Assembly (NCBI RefSeq): GCF_001632365.1
Contig: NW_024468532.1
Span: 7,623-71,622, forward strand
DNA: 64,000 nucleotides
Direction: 5' to 3'
Source of the DNA: Laetiporus sulphureus 93-53
Lineage: Eukaryota; Basidiomycota; Agaricomycetes; Polyporales; Laetiporaceae
This document shows positions 35,801 through 47,111 of the stretch, one piece after another. The notes beneath the pieces are model-generated. The model was not told where the DNA came from. It saw nothing but the letters and a program-made list of their open reading frames with translations, and did no database searches. Each line of letters opens with the position of its first letter. Positions within the stretch are counted from its first letter, which is position 1. Position numbers and translations under genes: made by a program.

Positions 35801-35990
35801 GTTCGGGGATGATGGAGGTGGTGAACAACGCCCATGGCGAACGGGCATGTTGGTCCTCACTGGAGCTGTCCTTGTCCCTCCCGCTGCTGCTGTGGGTGTC
35901 GGACGCGATTAGGGAGGGCCTTCCGGATAGAGGCGGCTCAGCGGACGCGTCCGCAGCCTTCTTGGTGTGCCTGCGGGAAAGAAACCCCAT
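32886..35990 (-). CDS. Pal1-like cell morphology protein B
   Basis: Exons 35355-35990 and 32886-35303 (51-nt intron) give 1017 aa. The start MGFLSRRHTKKA was chosen because the upstream open frame (to 36314) is low-complexity and runs into the divergent ADE5,7 promoter. Near residue 190 the protein has the Pal1-type block NVDMLDVTDPWGQNWHHESP, continuing YDVG, the same motif as gene A. The rest is Ser/Pro-rich and disordered, with a basic patch SKRRKPFVGLFSGHSEDGE and repeated Lys/Arg clusters that could bind membranes or be kinase targets. Pal1 proteins sit at the cortex of growing tips and septa. Length and the single motif make the assignment moderate. Confidence 0.65.
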
Positions 35991-36396
35991 GCCGCTGTGG
36001 GACCTTAGCAGATGTGCCGTGTCCTTCGCGAGCTTCCTACCGCCGTGTTCTTGTTCGGAAGGGGGGTTGGCGGCGGAGGGACTGGCGGGAGGGTGAGCGC
36101 CACTGGAGGAGTGCTGGTGGGCTGTGAGCTGGAGGTAAATGGAAATGTGGGAGTGAGAACTCGCCTGGTCGTGCCATCGCATGGTCAGGAAGGAGAGAAG
36201 GAGGGTAGGACTATCTGGGAGGGCGTGAGGACCAGGAGCACATTGCAGCGACAGTGCCGTCAACTCTTCCTCTTCGCCCACGTTTTGCCTAGAAGCGTCC
36301 CACTTTGCGTCCACGCTCCCTGGGGTCCCACATAATTTTCACCCACCCAGAGCCCGTCCTGCAGGCTCTTCCAGTCCCTTCCTCCTCCTCGTCTGT
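35991..36396. promoter_or_regulatory. Divergent promoter Pal1-like B / ADE5,7
   Basis: 406 bp between divergent starts. No TATA or CACGTG seen. The Pal1-like frame stays open to 36314, so a longer N-terminus for that protein cannot be excluded. Confidence 0.4.
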
Positions 36397-39255
36397 ATGG
36401 CCCTCCGCGTCCTTGTCATCGGCAGCGGCGGACGAGAACACGCCCTTGCCTGGCGTCTTGCGCGCTCTAACACCGTCGAGCGTATCTTCGTCTGCCCCGG
36501 AAACGGAGGCACTGCGCACGAAGCCAAGACAACCAACATCGACCTTCCTGCATCAGCCTTTCCAGCACTTGTCGACTTTGCTGTCAAGAACGATGTGTGT
36601 AACGCACCACGTGCCAGTCCTCATATGTTCTTCGCTCACAGTTACACGCCGCTGTAGGTGTCGCTTGTGCTCCCAGGGCCGGAACAGCCGTTGGTCGATG
36701 GCATCGAGACCTATTTTCGCAAAGGTACGGTGCATCGCACATCTAGGATGGCTCCGATGGTCAACAGCGCCTGCCCCAGTTGGCATCCCGGTGTTTGGCC
36801 CCAGTGCGCTCGCTGCCCGCATGGAGGGATCAAAGGCATTCTCCAAGGCGTTTATGGACAGGCACGCGATTCCCACCGCCAAATTCAAAGTGTTCAGCGC
36901 ATCTCAAGTCGACGAGGCTATTCAATATGTCAAGACATGCGGCTTCAAAACTGTCCTCAAGGCCAGCGGGCTGGCCGCGGGGAAAGGTGTACTGATTCCA
37001 GAGACGGTCGAGGAGGCCGTCGTTGGTTTGCGGGAAATGATGGTCGAGAACGTGTTCGGAGCAGCAGGTCTGCGCCCTCGCCGATGTGTACATTATACCA
37101 CGAGAATAATATTCATCTTCATACTCAGGCAGCGAGGTTGTCATTGAGGAGCTCTTGACGGGACCTGAGGTCTCCGTGCTCGCGTTCGCGGATGGGTACA
37201 CAATCGTTCCCCTCCCCGCTGCGCAGGACCACAAGCGCATCGGAGAAGGTGACACAGGACCCAACACAGGCGGCATGGGCGCATATGCCCCCGCACCAGT
37301 CGCCACTCCAGCGATTATGGACCAGATCATGCGGGAAGTGCTTCAGCCTACGATTTCTGGGATGCGCAAGGAGGGTATGTGTCTCGCTGGTTGTTGTACA
37401 GTGCCCCCGCTTAGTCGATGCGCACGCAGGCTTCCCTTTCGTCGGAATGCTGTTCACAGGTCTCATGCTCACGCCGTCTGGGCCTAAGGTGCTCGAGTAC
37501 AACATCCGCTTCGGCGACCCGGAGACGGAGGCGCTGGTGCTCCTGCTCAGCGACGACACCGACCTCGCCGCCATTCTCTTTGTATGCACCCCCGTTTCTG
37601 CATTACGCGTGAACAACGCTTACCTCTCCCGTGCACGCTACGCAGGCTTGTGTGGAACGTCGTCTCGACGCGGTGCACGTGCAGACGCGCTCCGGGTTCG
37701 GGGTCTCCGTGGTGCTCGCTTCGCAGGGATATCCAGGGAGCTACGCGAAGGGCAAGCGAATCATCGTCAGTGATCTACCCACAGGTACGCCGCGTCGTCA
37801 TGATTCGCTTTCTGCCCTGACTTGTCCGCAGGCGTTGTTGCTTTCCAAGCCGGGACGGCGCTCAAGGGTGATGACATCGTTACCTCGGGTGGCCGAGTGG
37901 CCGCAGTATCTGCGTATGCGCCGACACTCCGCGAAGCGCTGGATCTTGCTTATGCGGGCGCGGATAAAGTGTCGTTTGAGGGCAAAGTGTACCGACGAGA
38001 CATTGCATATCGGCACGTTTAATTTACACATGATCCGCCATTGCGTCGCTCACTCCTCGGCCCAAGTAGAGCGCTATCGACAGAGACGTCTGGTGGACCC
38101 GGCTTGACGTATGCGCTGGCTGGTGTCTCCGTCGATGCAGGCAACTCGCTCGTGGAAGCTATCAAGCCTCTCGTTCGTTCTACCCGCCGTTCAGGTGCCG
38201 ACGCCGAGATCGGCGGATTTGGCGGCGTGTTTGACCTCAAAGCGGTGGGATATACCGATCCTGTGCTGGTGAGTGGCACCGATGGTGTCGGAACCAAATT
38301 GCGCATCGCCATGGATGCCGGTGTACACGAATTTGTCGGTAAGTGCCTGAATATTTGCCGAGAATAGCTGATTCTGATTTGGTCCAGGCGTTGACCTGGT
38401 TGCCATGTCCGTGAATGACCTGCTCGTTCAGGGCGCCGAGCCTCTTTACTTCCTGGACTACTACGCATGTAGCAAACTTGACGTCCCTGTTGCGACTGAG
38501 GTTATCAAGGGCATTGCGGAGGGCTGCAGGCAAGCTGGTTGTGCAGTGATCGGCGGCGAGACAGCTGAGATGCCCGGCATGTACCAGGAAGGTTCGTAGA
38601 CTCCGCGTAGCCTGAACACGCACATATTCATTCACATCGGTGCACTGAAGGTGACTACGACCTCGCTGGTTTCGCAGTTGGCGCCGTTGAACGGAACCTC
38701 ATTCTCCCCCAATCCGGCATCGCCGCCGGAGACGTCTTACTTGGCGTTCCCTCTTCCGGTATTCACTCTAACGGCTTCTCCCTCGTCCGAAAAATTGTCG
38801 CCCTCTCAGGGCTTTCCTACTCAAGCCCCTGCCCATGGGATGAGCATATCACGCTTGGGCGCGCCCTCCTCGAGCCGACAAAAATTTACGTCAGGTCGCT
38901 GCTACCGGCGGCGCAGGCGGGCCTTATCAAGGGGATGTCGCACATCACTGGTGGCGGATTTATCGAGAACGTCCCGAGAGTATTGCCAAAGGGCCTCGGA
39001 TGCTACATCGATGCATCATCATGGGATCTGCCACCAGTCTTCCGCTTCTTGATGAAGCACGGCGGGGTTGAGCCGCTGGAAATGGCTCGCACTTTCAACA
39101 ACGGCATTGGTATGGTGCTCATTGTGGATGCCGGTAATGTCAACCGGGTCATCCAAGCACTCAATGACGCTGGAGAAACTAGGATATTCAGGATGGGGGA
39201 GGTGACGGGCCAGAGCGGCGTTGAGATGCGCAATCTAGGTGCTTGGAGACCGTGA
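36397..39255 (+). CDS. ADE5,7: Bifunctional GAR synthetase / AIR synthetase (purine biosynthesis)
   Basis: Catalyses two steps of de novo purine synthesis: glycinamide ribonucleotide synthetase (N-terminal half, ATP-grasp) and aminoimidazole ribonucleotide synthetase (C-terminal half). Ten exons: 36397-36594, 36658-36724, 36780-37067, 37129-37374, 37430-37581, 37646-37784, 37832-38012, 38070-38338, 38388-38591 and 38651-39255, giving 782 aa, the normal fungal size. GARS motifs: [61 protein letters not shown] motifs: [58 protein letters not shown]. Intron 38013-38069 is GC-AG. Without it the AIRS half would not connect ([14 protein letters not shown]). Expected in the cytosol. Confidence 0.97.
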
Positions 39256-39790
39256 AGCGGGTATGCAGTCAATTATTCCAGGTAACGAATGGATGCGACT
39301 GATGGTCCTCTGCGAACCCCCAGCGCTGCAACGTATACATTATGTGATGCTATTAAAACAGATTCAACAGTATGTTGCCACAACATAGCTTATCTGAGAT
39401 GTATCATACGCAGAACACAAAAGTAACCGCCGAAGGAGACGCTATAATAGTTTTAGTTGCCACGAAACAGATGACGCACGTAACACAAAAGTGAAGTCAG
39501 TGGAAAAAATTAACCAAGATGGAGCAAACGTGAGAGAGCTCTACTGAGACAAATGATGCAGGATGGACGAAGAACCTGACAATGCAGAGCATGCGGAGTG
39601 GTGGGTCCCAAAAGACGGTGACAGTATGATAACAGCGTTGTGGCCAAGCCCTCACACGATGAACAGATGCTGGAAGAATACAAAGTACAGCAGATAGCTC
39701 TGAAGAGCGCACCGCAAGCAGGAGAGGGAAATACTCATATGAGATCGCGAGCAATGCATAGAGCATGAGGAGGGACATGAAGTGTCCATT
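39256..39790. other. Convergent 3' flank
   Basis: 535 bp between the ADE5,7 stop and the CCCH gene stop. It is A/T-richer than the genes around it, with no motif-bearing frame. Confidence 0.4.
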
Positions 39791-42014
39791 TTAGGCTGTG
39801 ACGCTGACCTCCTTTGCGGCAGTGTCAGGGACAGCTGTGGCGGCAGCAGCAAAGGAGATCGGGAGCTTATTGGCAGAAGGATCAGGCGTCGGTGCGTCAG
39901 AGTCAGCCTTGTTCTCCTGCCAAACAAAGTCAGATCATTCCTTCAGGAACGATGTTATATGCATACTTTCGCATTTTGATCCTGCGAGCCGTTCTGCTCC
40001 GGAGAAGAACCACGGGTCGTAGATTGACCGTCCTTACGCGGGGGAGGTGCCTGCAAGATCTGTGCGGCTGTAGGACCCGAGCCTGGACCGTGCAGACCAG
40101 GGCTACGCGGTGGAGGTGCGGTATTGGTGAGGGTCGGGAACTCATCAGCGCTAGGCACGCGTTGAGACTTCGGAGGAATAAATTTCTTGTCCACCCGAGC
40201 GCCATTGGCGTACGGGCCCGCCTTGAAATTCTGTGGTCCTCGCCTGTTAACGCCATCGCTGGATTGCGATCGGCTCGAGTTGGCCGTGGCGTCCACCCCG
40301 TTAGCGCCTGCTCGTGGTTGTGCAGGCTGTCCATCCTGCTATTCAAAGTCAGACGAGGAGTCTCTGACCGCAGCTCGAAAATGACTTACTTCTTGTACTG
40401 ACATGTTGGCAATCTTCTCCTCGATTCCAGGCACTCCATTCATATGCGAAGAAGCGCGCGGCCTATGACCGCCTCTTCCAGAAAAATGCGGAGGATGATG
40501 AGCAGGGTGATATTGGAATGACGCATCGGGTAAGATGTGAGGGAATCGACACTCGTCGCTGTAATTTTGCGGTCAGGCAAGTATGATACGACGTTAGCAT
40601 ATACTCTTACCCATTTCTGCACTTCCCAGCTGGAAAGAACAAACAGGGAGGTTTGCGCCCAGAACCGCCAAATGAAGGCCTTCTCCCGCTTCCTCTTCGG
40701 TGATGAGTCATGATATCCCTATTCATCGGCCGTGGACCATAGCCATCCATCAGTAAATGCTCCTGCGGCGATTTTGGTGAGCCGATGGTCTCAGATATGC
40801 TGCCGTTGGGCACCATGCCCAGTGGATATGGAGCCATTGGGTCCAGTGGCGCAGGATAGGATTGCATAAGGCCTTGTGCAACAGGAGACATAGGAGAGTA
40901 CATAGACTGCTGAGGCGACTGGGGCCCACCTGCATGCTGGAGAGGCGACAGCGGAGGAACGGAGATAGGGACCGGAACCTGGCCAGGATGTGCATATGTA
41001 GGCGATACAGGTGACATCACGCCGTACGGAACGGGAGGAGGCGCGCCATTCGGGCTGAAGGGCGCCTGGATGGGAGAAACGACCTCAGATCCCGACCTCG
41101 TATGGGTCATGGGCGGCTGAGGGAGAGGTTGGCCTCCGGCAGGCGGGGACATGACACCGTTAGGAGATGTCGGGTACGGGGGCTGCGGCACTCCGTAATA
41201 TGTATGCGGCGGGTAGGGCGGAGCGATAGAATCGTACGGAGCAGGATATTGAGCCGGAGGAGGTAGGGGCCCCTGGATATACGGAGCCTGCGGGTGAGCA
41301 AAGATGCACGAAGAACCATAACGACAAGCAGGGTAGTATCTACACGGTATCATTCGCGCAACTTCAGGAGGAGGTAGGTTAGGCATTCCGTTCCCGTTGG
41401 GCTCAGAGGCCACAGGAGCGGGCGGCGGATAGTATGAAATAGCACCGTCTGGTAGCATCGGTGCACCTATGGGAACACCCGGGTAGTAGTATGCACTAGG
41501 CGGGGGACCATAGTAGCCTTTGGTCTGGTCCACGTTCGGGTCATGAGCGTAAACGGGCTCCTGCGCGGGCGCTGCGCTCGAGCTCAGCTCTGTTTTTGCC
41601 GCGTCAAGTAATTCCAAGATAGCTGAATCTGATGTGAACTGTTCGGTGGGACCTTGGCTGGAAGCGTTCGTGGGATCAGCACCTTTAAAAAAACGTTTCT
41701 TAATGAACAAAAACGCGCTTTTGTTATACCGCAACGAATTCACGACGTACCCTTTTCGAGTAGTACCTTCACTACCTCGATATGTCCGTTTTTGACCGCT
41801 TCAATGAGAGGGGTCACGCCATCATGATCTTGCAAACAGACGCGTTAACACATCCATGGATCGGACAAACGCGGTGCGCATAAATTCAACAAGCATCCAA
41901 TGAAGTAAAACACGCACCGTTTACCTCGATATCTGCGGTCGATGCCTCCTTCAACAGCTCGTTGACGTTCTCAAGGTTGCCCTCGGAGCAAGCCTTCCAG
42001 AGAGGGGAGACCAT
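39791..42014 (-). CDS. Ankyrin-repeat and CCCH zinc-finger protein
   Basis: Exons 41918-42014, 41751-41828, 40611-41682, 40390-40558, 39967-40338 and 39791-39916 give 637 aa. The N-terminus holds about two ankyrin repeats (MVSPLWKACSEGNLENVNEL; DHDGVTPLIEAVKNGHIEVV). Two CCCH fingers follow: CRYYPACRYGSSCIFAH (C-X5-C-X5-C-X3-H, near residue 190) and CLFFPAGKCRNGDECRFPH (C-X7-C-X5-C-X3-H), the second split by an intron. Between them lies a long Pro/Tyr-rich disordered linker. Tandem CCCH fingers usually bind RNA, and ankyrin + CCCH fungal proteins are thought to act in mRNA fate or transcription. The C-terminal Ser/Pro/Gly region contains SADEFPTLTNT, a motif seen in RNA-associated proteins. 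The exact role is unknown. Confidence 0.82.
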
Positions 42015-42413
42015 GGTGCTTGAGATGGGTGACACAGCAAAAGAGCCTTTGTTCGCAGTCAACGGGGGCTAACACGCGCAGGACGTGAATGCAGGAAACC
42101 GAAGCGATTTTGAGGAGAGCAAATGCGAGGAAAAGTGGCGATGGGACAATCGGGATGAGCGGCCACACTGAGATTGCTGCTACTCGGTACGAAAAAAAAA
42201 GTTGGTTATTATGTAATTAATCCTGATCAGATCAGTGCCTGATATAGCAGGTCTTGTGGTCGAGTCATCAAATACGTGTCCCCCGCTCCGGGCAGTCCGA
42301 CTCTCATCCGACCATCAACGAAATGCCTATTGTGCGATAGGCTCCCGCTTTCTTCCGAGTTCTAACTAGCGAAATTACACCGTCGATTCATCGTCATAGC
42401 AGCGGGACTCGGT
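42015..42413. other. Upstream region of the CCCH gene / 3' flank of GPD1
   Basis: 399 bp with promoter sequence for the CCCH gene on its left side. A run of A residues occurs near 42192. No gene seen. Confidence 0.35.
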
Positions 42414-43907
42414 TTATGATGATGTCGTCTCATACTCTACCGAGTCCAACTCAAGTTTCTTCAACAGTTGTTGCGCAGGCTTCCCAGCACCATCAGGCAA
42501 GTCTATCTCTCGTATGGGAGGCAGATTCATCAGAAGCTTCGCCTTCTCTGCCACGTCTCCGCCTGTCAATTTCGTCATTATGAACGAACACGCTCTCGCA
42601 GACATAACGGCATGCGTACCTTCGTACAAGACTTCGTACACCTGTTATTGATCTTTCCGTCAATCACATACATTAAGTGTCAGGAAGCACAGCTTACGGC
42701 AGTGGCAATGGGAGCAGCCACGTCTAATTTTGATATTATAGTACGCAGTGCCTTTGCAGTCGTGACACCTTCCGCGACACTGCCCAATGTCTCGATGATA
42801 TAGTCGAGTTTCTCTCCCTTCCCAAGACGATATCCCACCGTATAATTACGACTCGTCGACGAGCTGCAAGTGAGGAAGAGGTCTCCGACGCCAGCCAGGC
42901 TGAGAAAAGTCAACGGCGATGCGCCGTACGCAGTTCCGATCCTCGACATCTCCGCCAAGCCGCGGGTTATGAGCACTGCAATATCTGTGAGCTGCATAGA
43001 GGAAACGTTATCCCGATATCTTACTGGCTCTGGTATTGTTCTCGAACCCAAGGCCATCTGACATGCCAGCAGCGATGGCATAGACGTTTTTGAGTGCACC
43101 GGCCAATTCCACGCCAATAGGATCATCACCGGTGTAGCTGCGAACGTGAAAACCATTCAGTCACATGCCAGCTACAAAGATTAAGACATCGTACCAACGG
43201 AACCAAGGTTGATGAAACAACTGTGATGCTCTCTCCGCATGTTTTTTGGAGAGGGATGCCACGGAAACGGATGTCGGCTGCCGTTCGACAACTACGGCCC
43301 GTCAGATAGAGAGGGCTGGATATCTTAAAACCTGCGACGTACTCTCTTTTGCGAAGGATGGTCCAGACTGGTGGTCATTAGTTTCATAAGACATATATAG
43401 GATCGTTTGGCAACTGCTCACGATGAACGCTGCGACTTTGGCGATGTCAGGTCCGCAAGTGTCGACAATGATCTCCAAGGTTAGCGCGTGCGTGCTGATC
43501 TCAATGCCCTTGTTGACAAAGATCAACAACGGCAAGTTTTTCTCATCGAGTCTCGGCTTTAACGCAGTGAGCGTTTCCCTGGATTTGCAGTTTTACCTCT
43601 TGCGGTCAAGCTCATGAAGAGCAAAGTAGTACCTTACACCTTCAGTAGGGATGGCAAACAGCAGCACGTCGACATGTCTGATGATACTTTCAGACGGAAA
43701 CTCCGGACCGACTGCTGTGATCGACTCGGGAAAGACATGGTCCTGCAGGAACTCGGGGTTCCGATGATATTGATTGAAATGTCGCACGATCTTCTCATCC
43801 CTGGACCAGAGATAGACAGTATGAAAAGAGTCGGCCAGATGATCAGCAAGACAGCTGCCAAAGTTCCCGGCGCCGAAAACCAAAACCTTCGAGCGATCGT
43901 AATCCAT
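42414..43907 (-). CDS. GPD1: NAD-dependent glycerol-3-phosphate dehydrogenase
   Basis: Reduces dihydroxyacetone phosphate to glycerol-3-phosphate with NADH, for glycerol, osmolyte and lipid synthesis. Exons 43633-43907, 43422-43578, 43343-43367, 43195-43291, 43025-43137, 42698-42975, 42620-42641 and 42414-42562 give 371 aa. Rossmann motif GAGNFG lies near residue 12. SGPSFAKEI and the catalytic Lys in [19 protein letters not shown] follow, then [12 protein letters not shown]. Two exons are very small (25 and 22 nt). The 57-nt intron 42563-42619 is a multiple of three, so retention would insert 19 residues without a stop. An upstream in-frame ATG at 44063 would add 52 Arg-rich residues. Confidence 0.94.
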
Positions 43908-44318
43908 GAAGTGAGAGGGCGGAGAGCGGAAGGCAGACGGCAGTACGGATAATCTTCTGATATGGCAAGTGGACTTCGGTACTTCTGAACCGAATGCAGG
44001 CCGGAATCGATGGGGCGCAAAGAGATGAACCCGTCTCCGTCCCAAAGTGACGAATGGCCCCATTCAAGCTCGCGAGGGGCCTGTCCAGCCAACATGCAGC
44101 GACAAACCAGATAATAAGTTCTTAGAGGGGAAAACGCTTAAATATTGCTGTCTAAAATAGGGGCAGCCACAGCGAAGAGCATGTGGGGTGTAATAAATCT
44201 CTCTCGGGCGCCTACGGCGCTCCCCTAAGTACTTAGCGCCAGGACGACCAGTAACGCGAAAGACTCGAATATATACGCTGGAGTGCCAAACGCAACATGT
44301 ACGCATTCATAAACCAGT
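43908..44318. other. Promoter of GPD1 and 3' flank of NOP6
   Basis: 411 bp. The GPD1 frame stays open upstream to an ATG at 44063, so part of this may be coding in an alternative isoform. Confidence 0.4.
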
Positions 44319-45468
44319 TCAACCAACTGGTATAGCATTCACTCCAGTGCCCAAGGATTGCGACGGACGCTTCTTGCTCTTCTTGCCTCGCTTGGACGCG
44401 ACCTCAGTTGTCTCCCCTACCGACCACGTCCGTATCTTGCTCGGTGCTTGATCCACGCCAGATGTGGCAGAATATCGCTGCGGGCGGGGCATCCTGATAT
44501 CCTCGTCTGCATCTTTTGTCGTGCCTTTCTCCTTTACCAACCGCTTTCTCTGCGGCAAATATAGAGTCAGATTAGATTTGACCCTGAGTGCGTACAAGGT
44601 AGACGCACTCTCTGTTCATGCAACTCGCGGTTACGCTTCTTCAACTTCTCCAGCCTATTCTCGCTCTTCCCACCACCGCCCGCGGTGAGCTCCACATTGA
44701 TCATACGCCCGTTCAGTTCAGACTGATGAAGCTTCAAAGCTTGTTGCAAGCCGTTCTTGGACGGGAACTCGAGAAACGCAAACCCCTTGGACTTTGCGGT
44801 AGTTTTGCCAGTAACAGAGGGCTTTGGCGTCATCAGGCGAACAGTCGGGGGTGGATCTACGCAGGGCTTAGCTACCATATCTTACAAAGGTAAAGGTAAC
44901 GCAGGACGTACCGCATGCAGCGAAGTGCTTTTGCACCGCTTCCTTCGATGTTGTATACCTCAGGTTGCCTTAAATCATGGTTGCGTGAGATATGCTACAA
45001 GAAAAGGTCGGAAATGTGGGCATACTCACCGACGAACAAAATATACCGCTGCTTGGCCTTGTGCTTCCCTTCGGTCATCTCCTCGCCGTCATCTACTGCC
45101 TCCAGCCCGACTTCTTTGCTCTCTCCATCCTTAACCGCCTCCTTCCGCCTTTTCCTTTCCTGAGTCGGTTTCTTCTCGTCTTCCACCGCATTGCCATCCT
45201 CCCTCTTGCGCTTCTTCGTAGACTTATGACTTCCAAGAACCTCGTCCATCTTAGGCTCCCTTGCAGCCGAAGGCTTCCCATGTCCTGCTTGACCTTCCAT
45301 ACGGCTATCTGGAGCTTGACTCTCCATGGAATCATCCACAAGATCTTGAGTCTCGTCGACGGGAACGACATTGTCTTCGTCAAATGCCTTGGCCTTCCCC
45401 TTTCCCTTGCGATCTCTGAAGGCAAGGGCTTTCTTCTGTTTCTTGGTAAGTTTCTGAAGTGCACTCAT
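44319..45468 (-). CDS. NOP6: Nop6-like RRM ribosome-biogenesis protein
   Basis: Exons 45030-45468, 44912-44968, 44609-44856 and 44319-44549 give 324 aa. The first ~130 residues are Lys/Glu-rich and carry nuclear/nucleolar targeting-type runs (STKKRKRE, QERKRRKE). A single RRM follows: RNP2-like YILFVGNLRYT and RNP1-like SKGFAFLEF, then the family tail GRMINVELTAGGGGKSENR and a Lys/Arg-rich coiled helix (LKKRNRELHEQR). This arrangement matches Nop6, a nucleolar protein associated with small-subunit processome assembly. A CACGTG lies about 82 bp upstream of the start. The family is confident; the orthology to yeast Nop6 is probable. Confidence 0.82.
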
Positions 45469-45953
45469 TGATGAAGCTCACAGGTGAAGCAGTAATAATG
45501 CAAGTGTTCAGGATGTCCGGGATTTGATAGGGCACAATAGAAGGTGGACCACGTGATTCGGCGCGCTTAGCAGTGGTACGGTAGCGCTGTTCAAGCTAGC
45601 AGTGCTCAAGCAGGTCTTGCGAGCTCACATATATATGGCTCCGGATAGACATCGCATCTGGAGCCGGCATCGCCACGAGTAGTCTGCTGATCAGCCTCGA
45701 ATCGTTTTAGTCCGGTCGCGATGGTGTGTAAGAATACGTGGCATGGCGCAACAATGCAATGACGTCCGGAGCCTGAACGTGCTTACTGCGTGGAAGTAGC
45801 TATGCGAGTTACGATGATGCAAGGGGTACATGAGAAGACAAATAGTGAACAGAGAGTCTTACACTTCTACTCTAACGGCTCCGGTCCTCGCGACAACAAC
45901 GTGTAGGTGCCCAGATCTAAAGCCGTTAAGCGCAGCCAAGATTCTGCAACATG
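45469..45953. promoter_or_regulatory. NOP6 promoter with CACGTG; 3' flank of UBC12
   Basis: 485 bp. CACGTG at 45550-45555 lies 82 bp upstream of the NOP6 start. No RNA gene recognised. Confidence 0.4.
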
Positions 45954-46808
45954 TCATGACACGAGCACTCTGTCGTACTGCACCCCCTTGATAATGCCTC
46001 CACGCATGGATGTCTTCACGCTCTGCAAAAAGCTATCCCGGTTCCTGCGTAGCTCCTCCGCGGCCTCTGCATTACCGATCCTGTGAGTGTGACGGAGAGA
46101 CGTTAGGATGACAACTCACCCTTGTTCAATGGATCATCCGCGTTCGGCTCCAGGAAGAGATACTGAAGTCCGACCAGGACAGAGTTCAAGTTGAGCACCG
46201 GCTTCCAATCTTCTCGAAGGATGTTCAAGCAAACGTTCCCCTCAAGGTCAACGTTGGGGTGATAGATCTAGGCAGTTAGTTAGCAGATGATATCTCGAAT
46301 GCTTTCTTATCTTTCATCATGTGTAGAATTACCTTCTGCGTACATTTCACCTTTGGTGGCTCATGGGGATAATTCGAGTTGATGTTCACGCTGAAGACGA
46401 ATGCGCCACCCTTGTACATGCCTATCTCGCGTAGCCATTGAGCTTAGTCTGAAACATGATAATAGCCGAGTCTCGTGCCTTCATCAGGAGTGATGGTGAG
46501 GGAGAAGTTGAGTAGATCTGTGGGATCTGGGAAATGCGTCTTCATTGTCGATGACAGCTCAAGTTCTGTCAAATCTACGATATATAAATGTCAATACGAG
46601 TGAAAACGTTGGAGCTGCAAGCAGGTATATTGTTCGTGGCGTCCGTGGCACGAGTGGATGTGCACCTTTCTGTACACGAATCTGAGCGGCACTGGTCTTA
46701 GGCTTCTTCTTCGCCGCCGCATCCTCGTTCTTCTTCATGCTCCATATCTGTAGTTCCTTCAACAACAGATTCAAGTAAAGTAATCAGGTTAAAACATACC
46801 TTAATCAT
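45954..46808 (-). CDS. UBC12: NEDD8-conjugating enzyme UBC12
   Basis: E2 enzyme that transfers NEDD8/Rub1 to cullins, activating SCF ligases. Exons 46800-46808, 46666-46747, 46479-46574, 46333-46421, 46120-46267 and 45954-46066 give 178 aa. The N-terminal extension [20 protein letters not shown] is the UBC12 signature that docks into the NEDD8 E1. It is encoded by a 9-nt first coding exon (ATG ATT AAG). The catalytic Cys is in [20 protein letters not shown]. The UBC core continues to [19 protein letters not shown]. Intron 46422-46478 is GC-AG. A CACGTG lies 109 bp upstream of the start. F-box proteins such as the one at 17704 would act in SCF complexes that this enzyme activates. Confidence 0.96.
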
Positions 46809-47111
46809 TGTAGTAGGTGCGGCGGGACAGTGGTAGAGGCTGGTCGTGAGCACAGAGCGTGTTTAGTAGAGGTAAGCTGTGGCATAAGCGCCCGCGATAA
46901 TGGGCTATATGGAGGTCACGTGCGCTGCCTCAGTACAATAATGATCAGCCTCTGTACTTCGTCTTCTCCAAACTGTGCTTGCAACGTCGTCCTATCGGTG
47001 GCGTATTGTTTTCTCTGGTTATAAGGTGAGCGATGGTTCAATAATGCTACCAGATTTGAAGATCTGACCGTCATGCCCAAATCTCAAGTTGTATAAAGGT
47101 CCACTGAGCTC
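46809..47111. promoter_or_regulatory. Divergent promoter UBC12 / oxygenase
   Basis: 303 bp between divergent starts. CACGTG at 46917-46922. No TATA box seen. Confidence 0.45.

Noticed and set aside
35991..36314. Longer N-terminus for Pal1-like gene B
   Set aside because: The extra sequence is low-complexity and overlaps the divergent ADE5,7 promoter; the start at 35990 is preferred but not proven.
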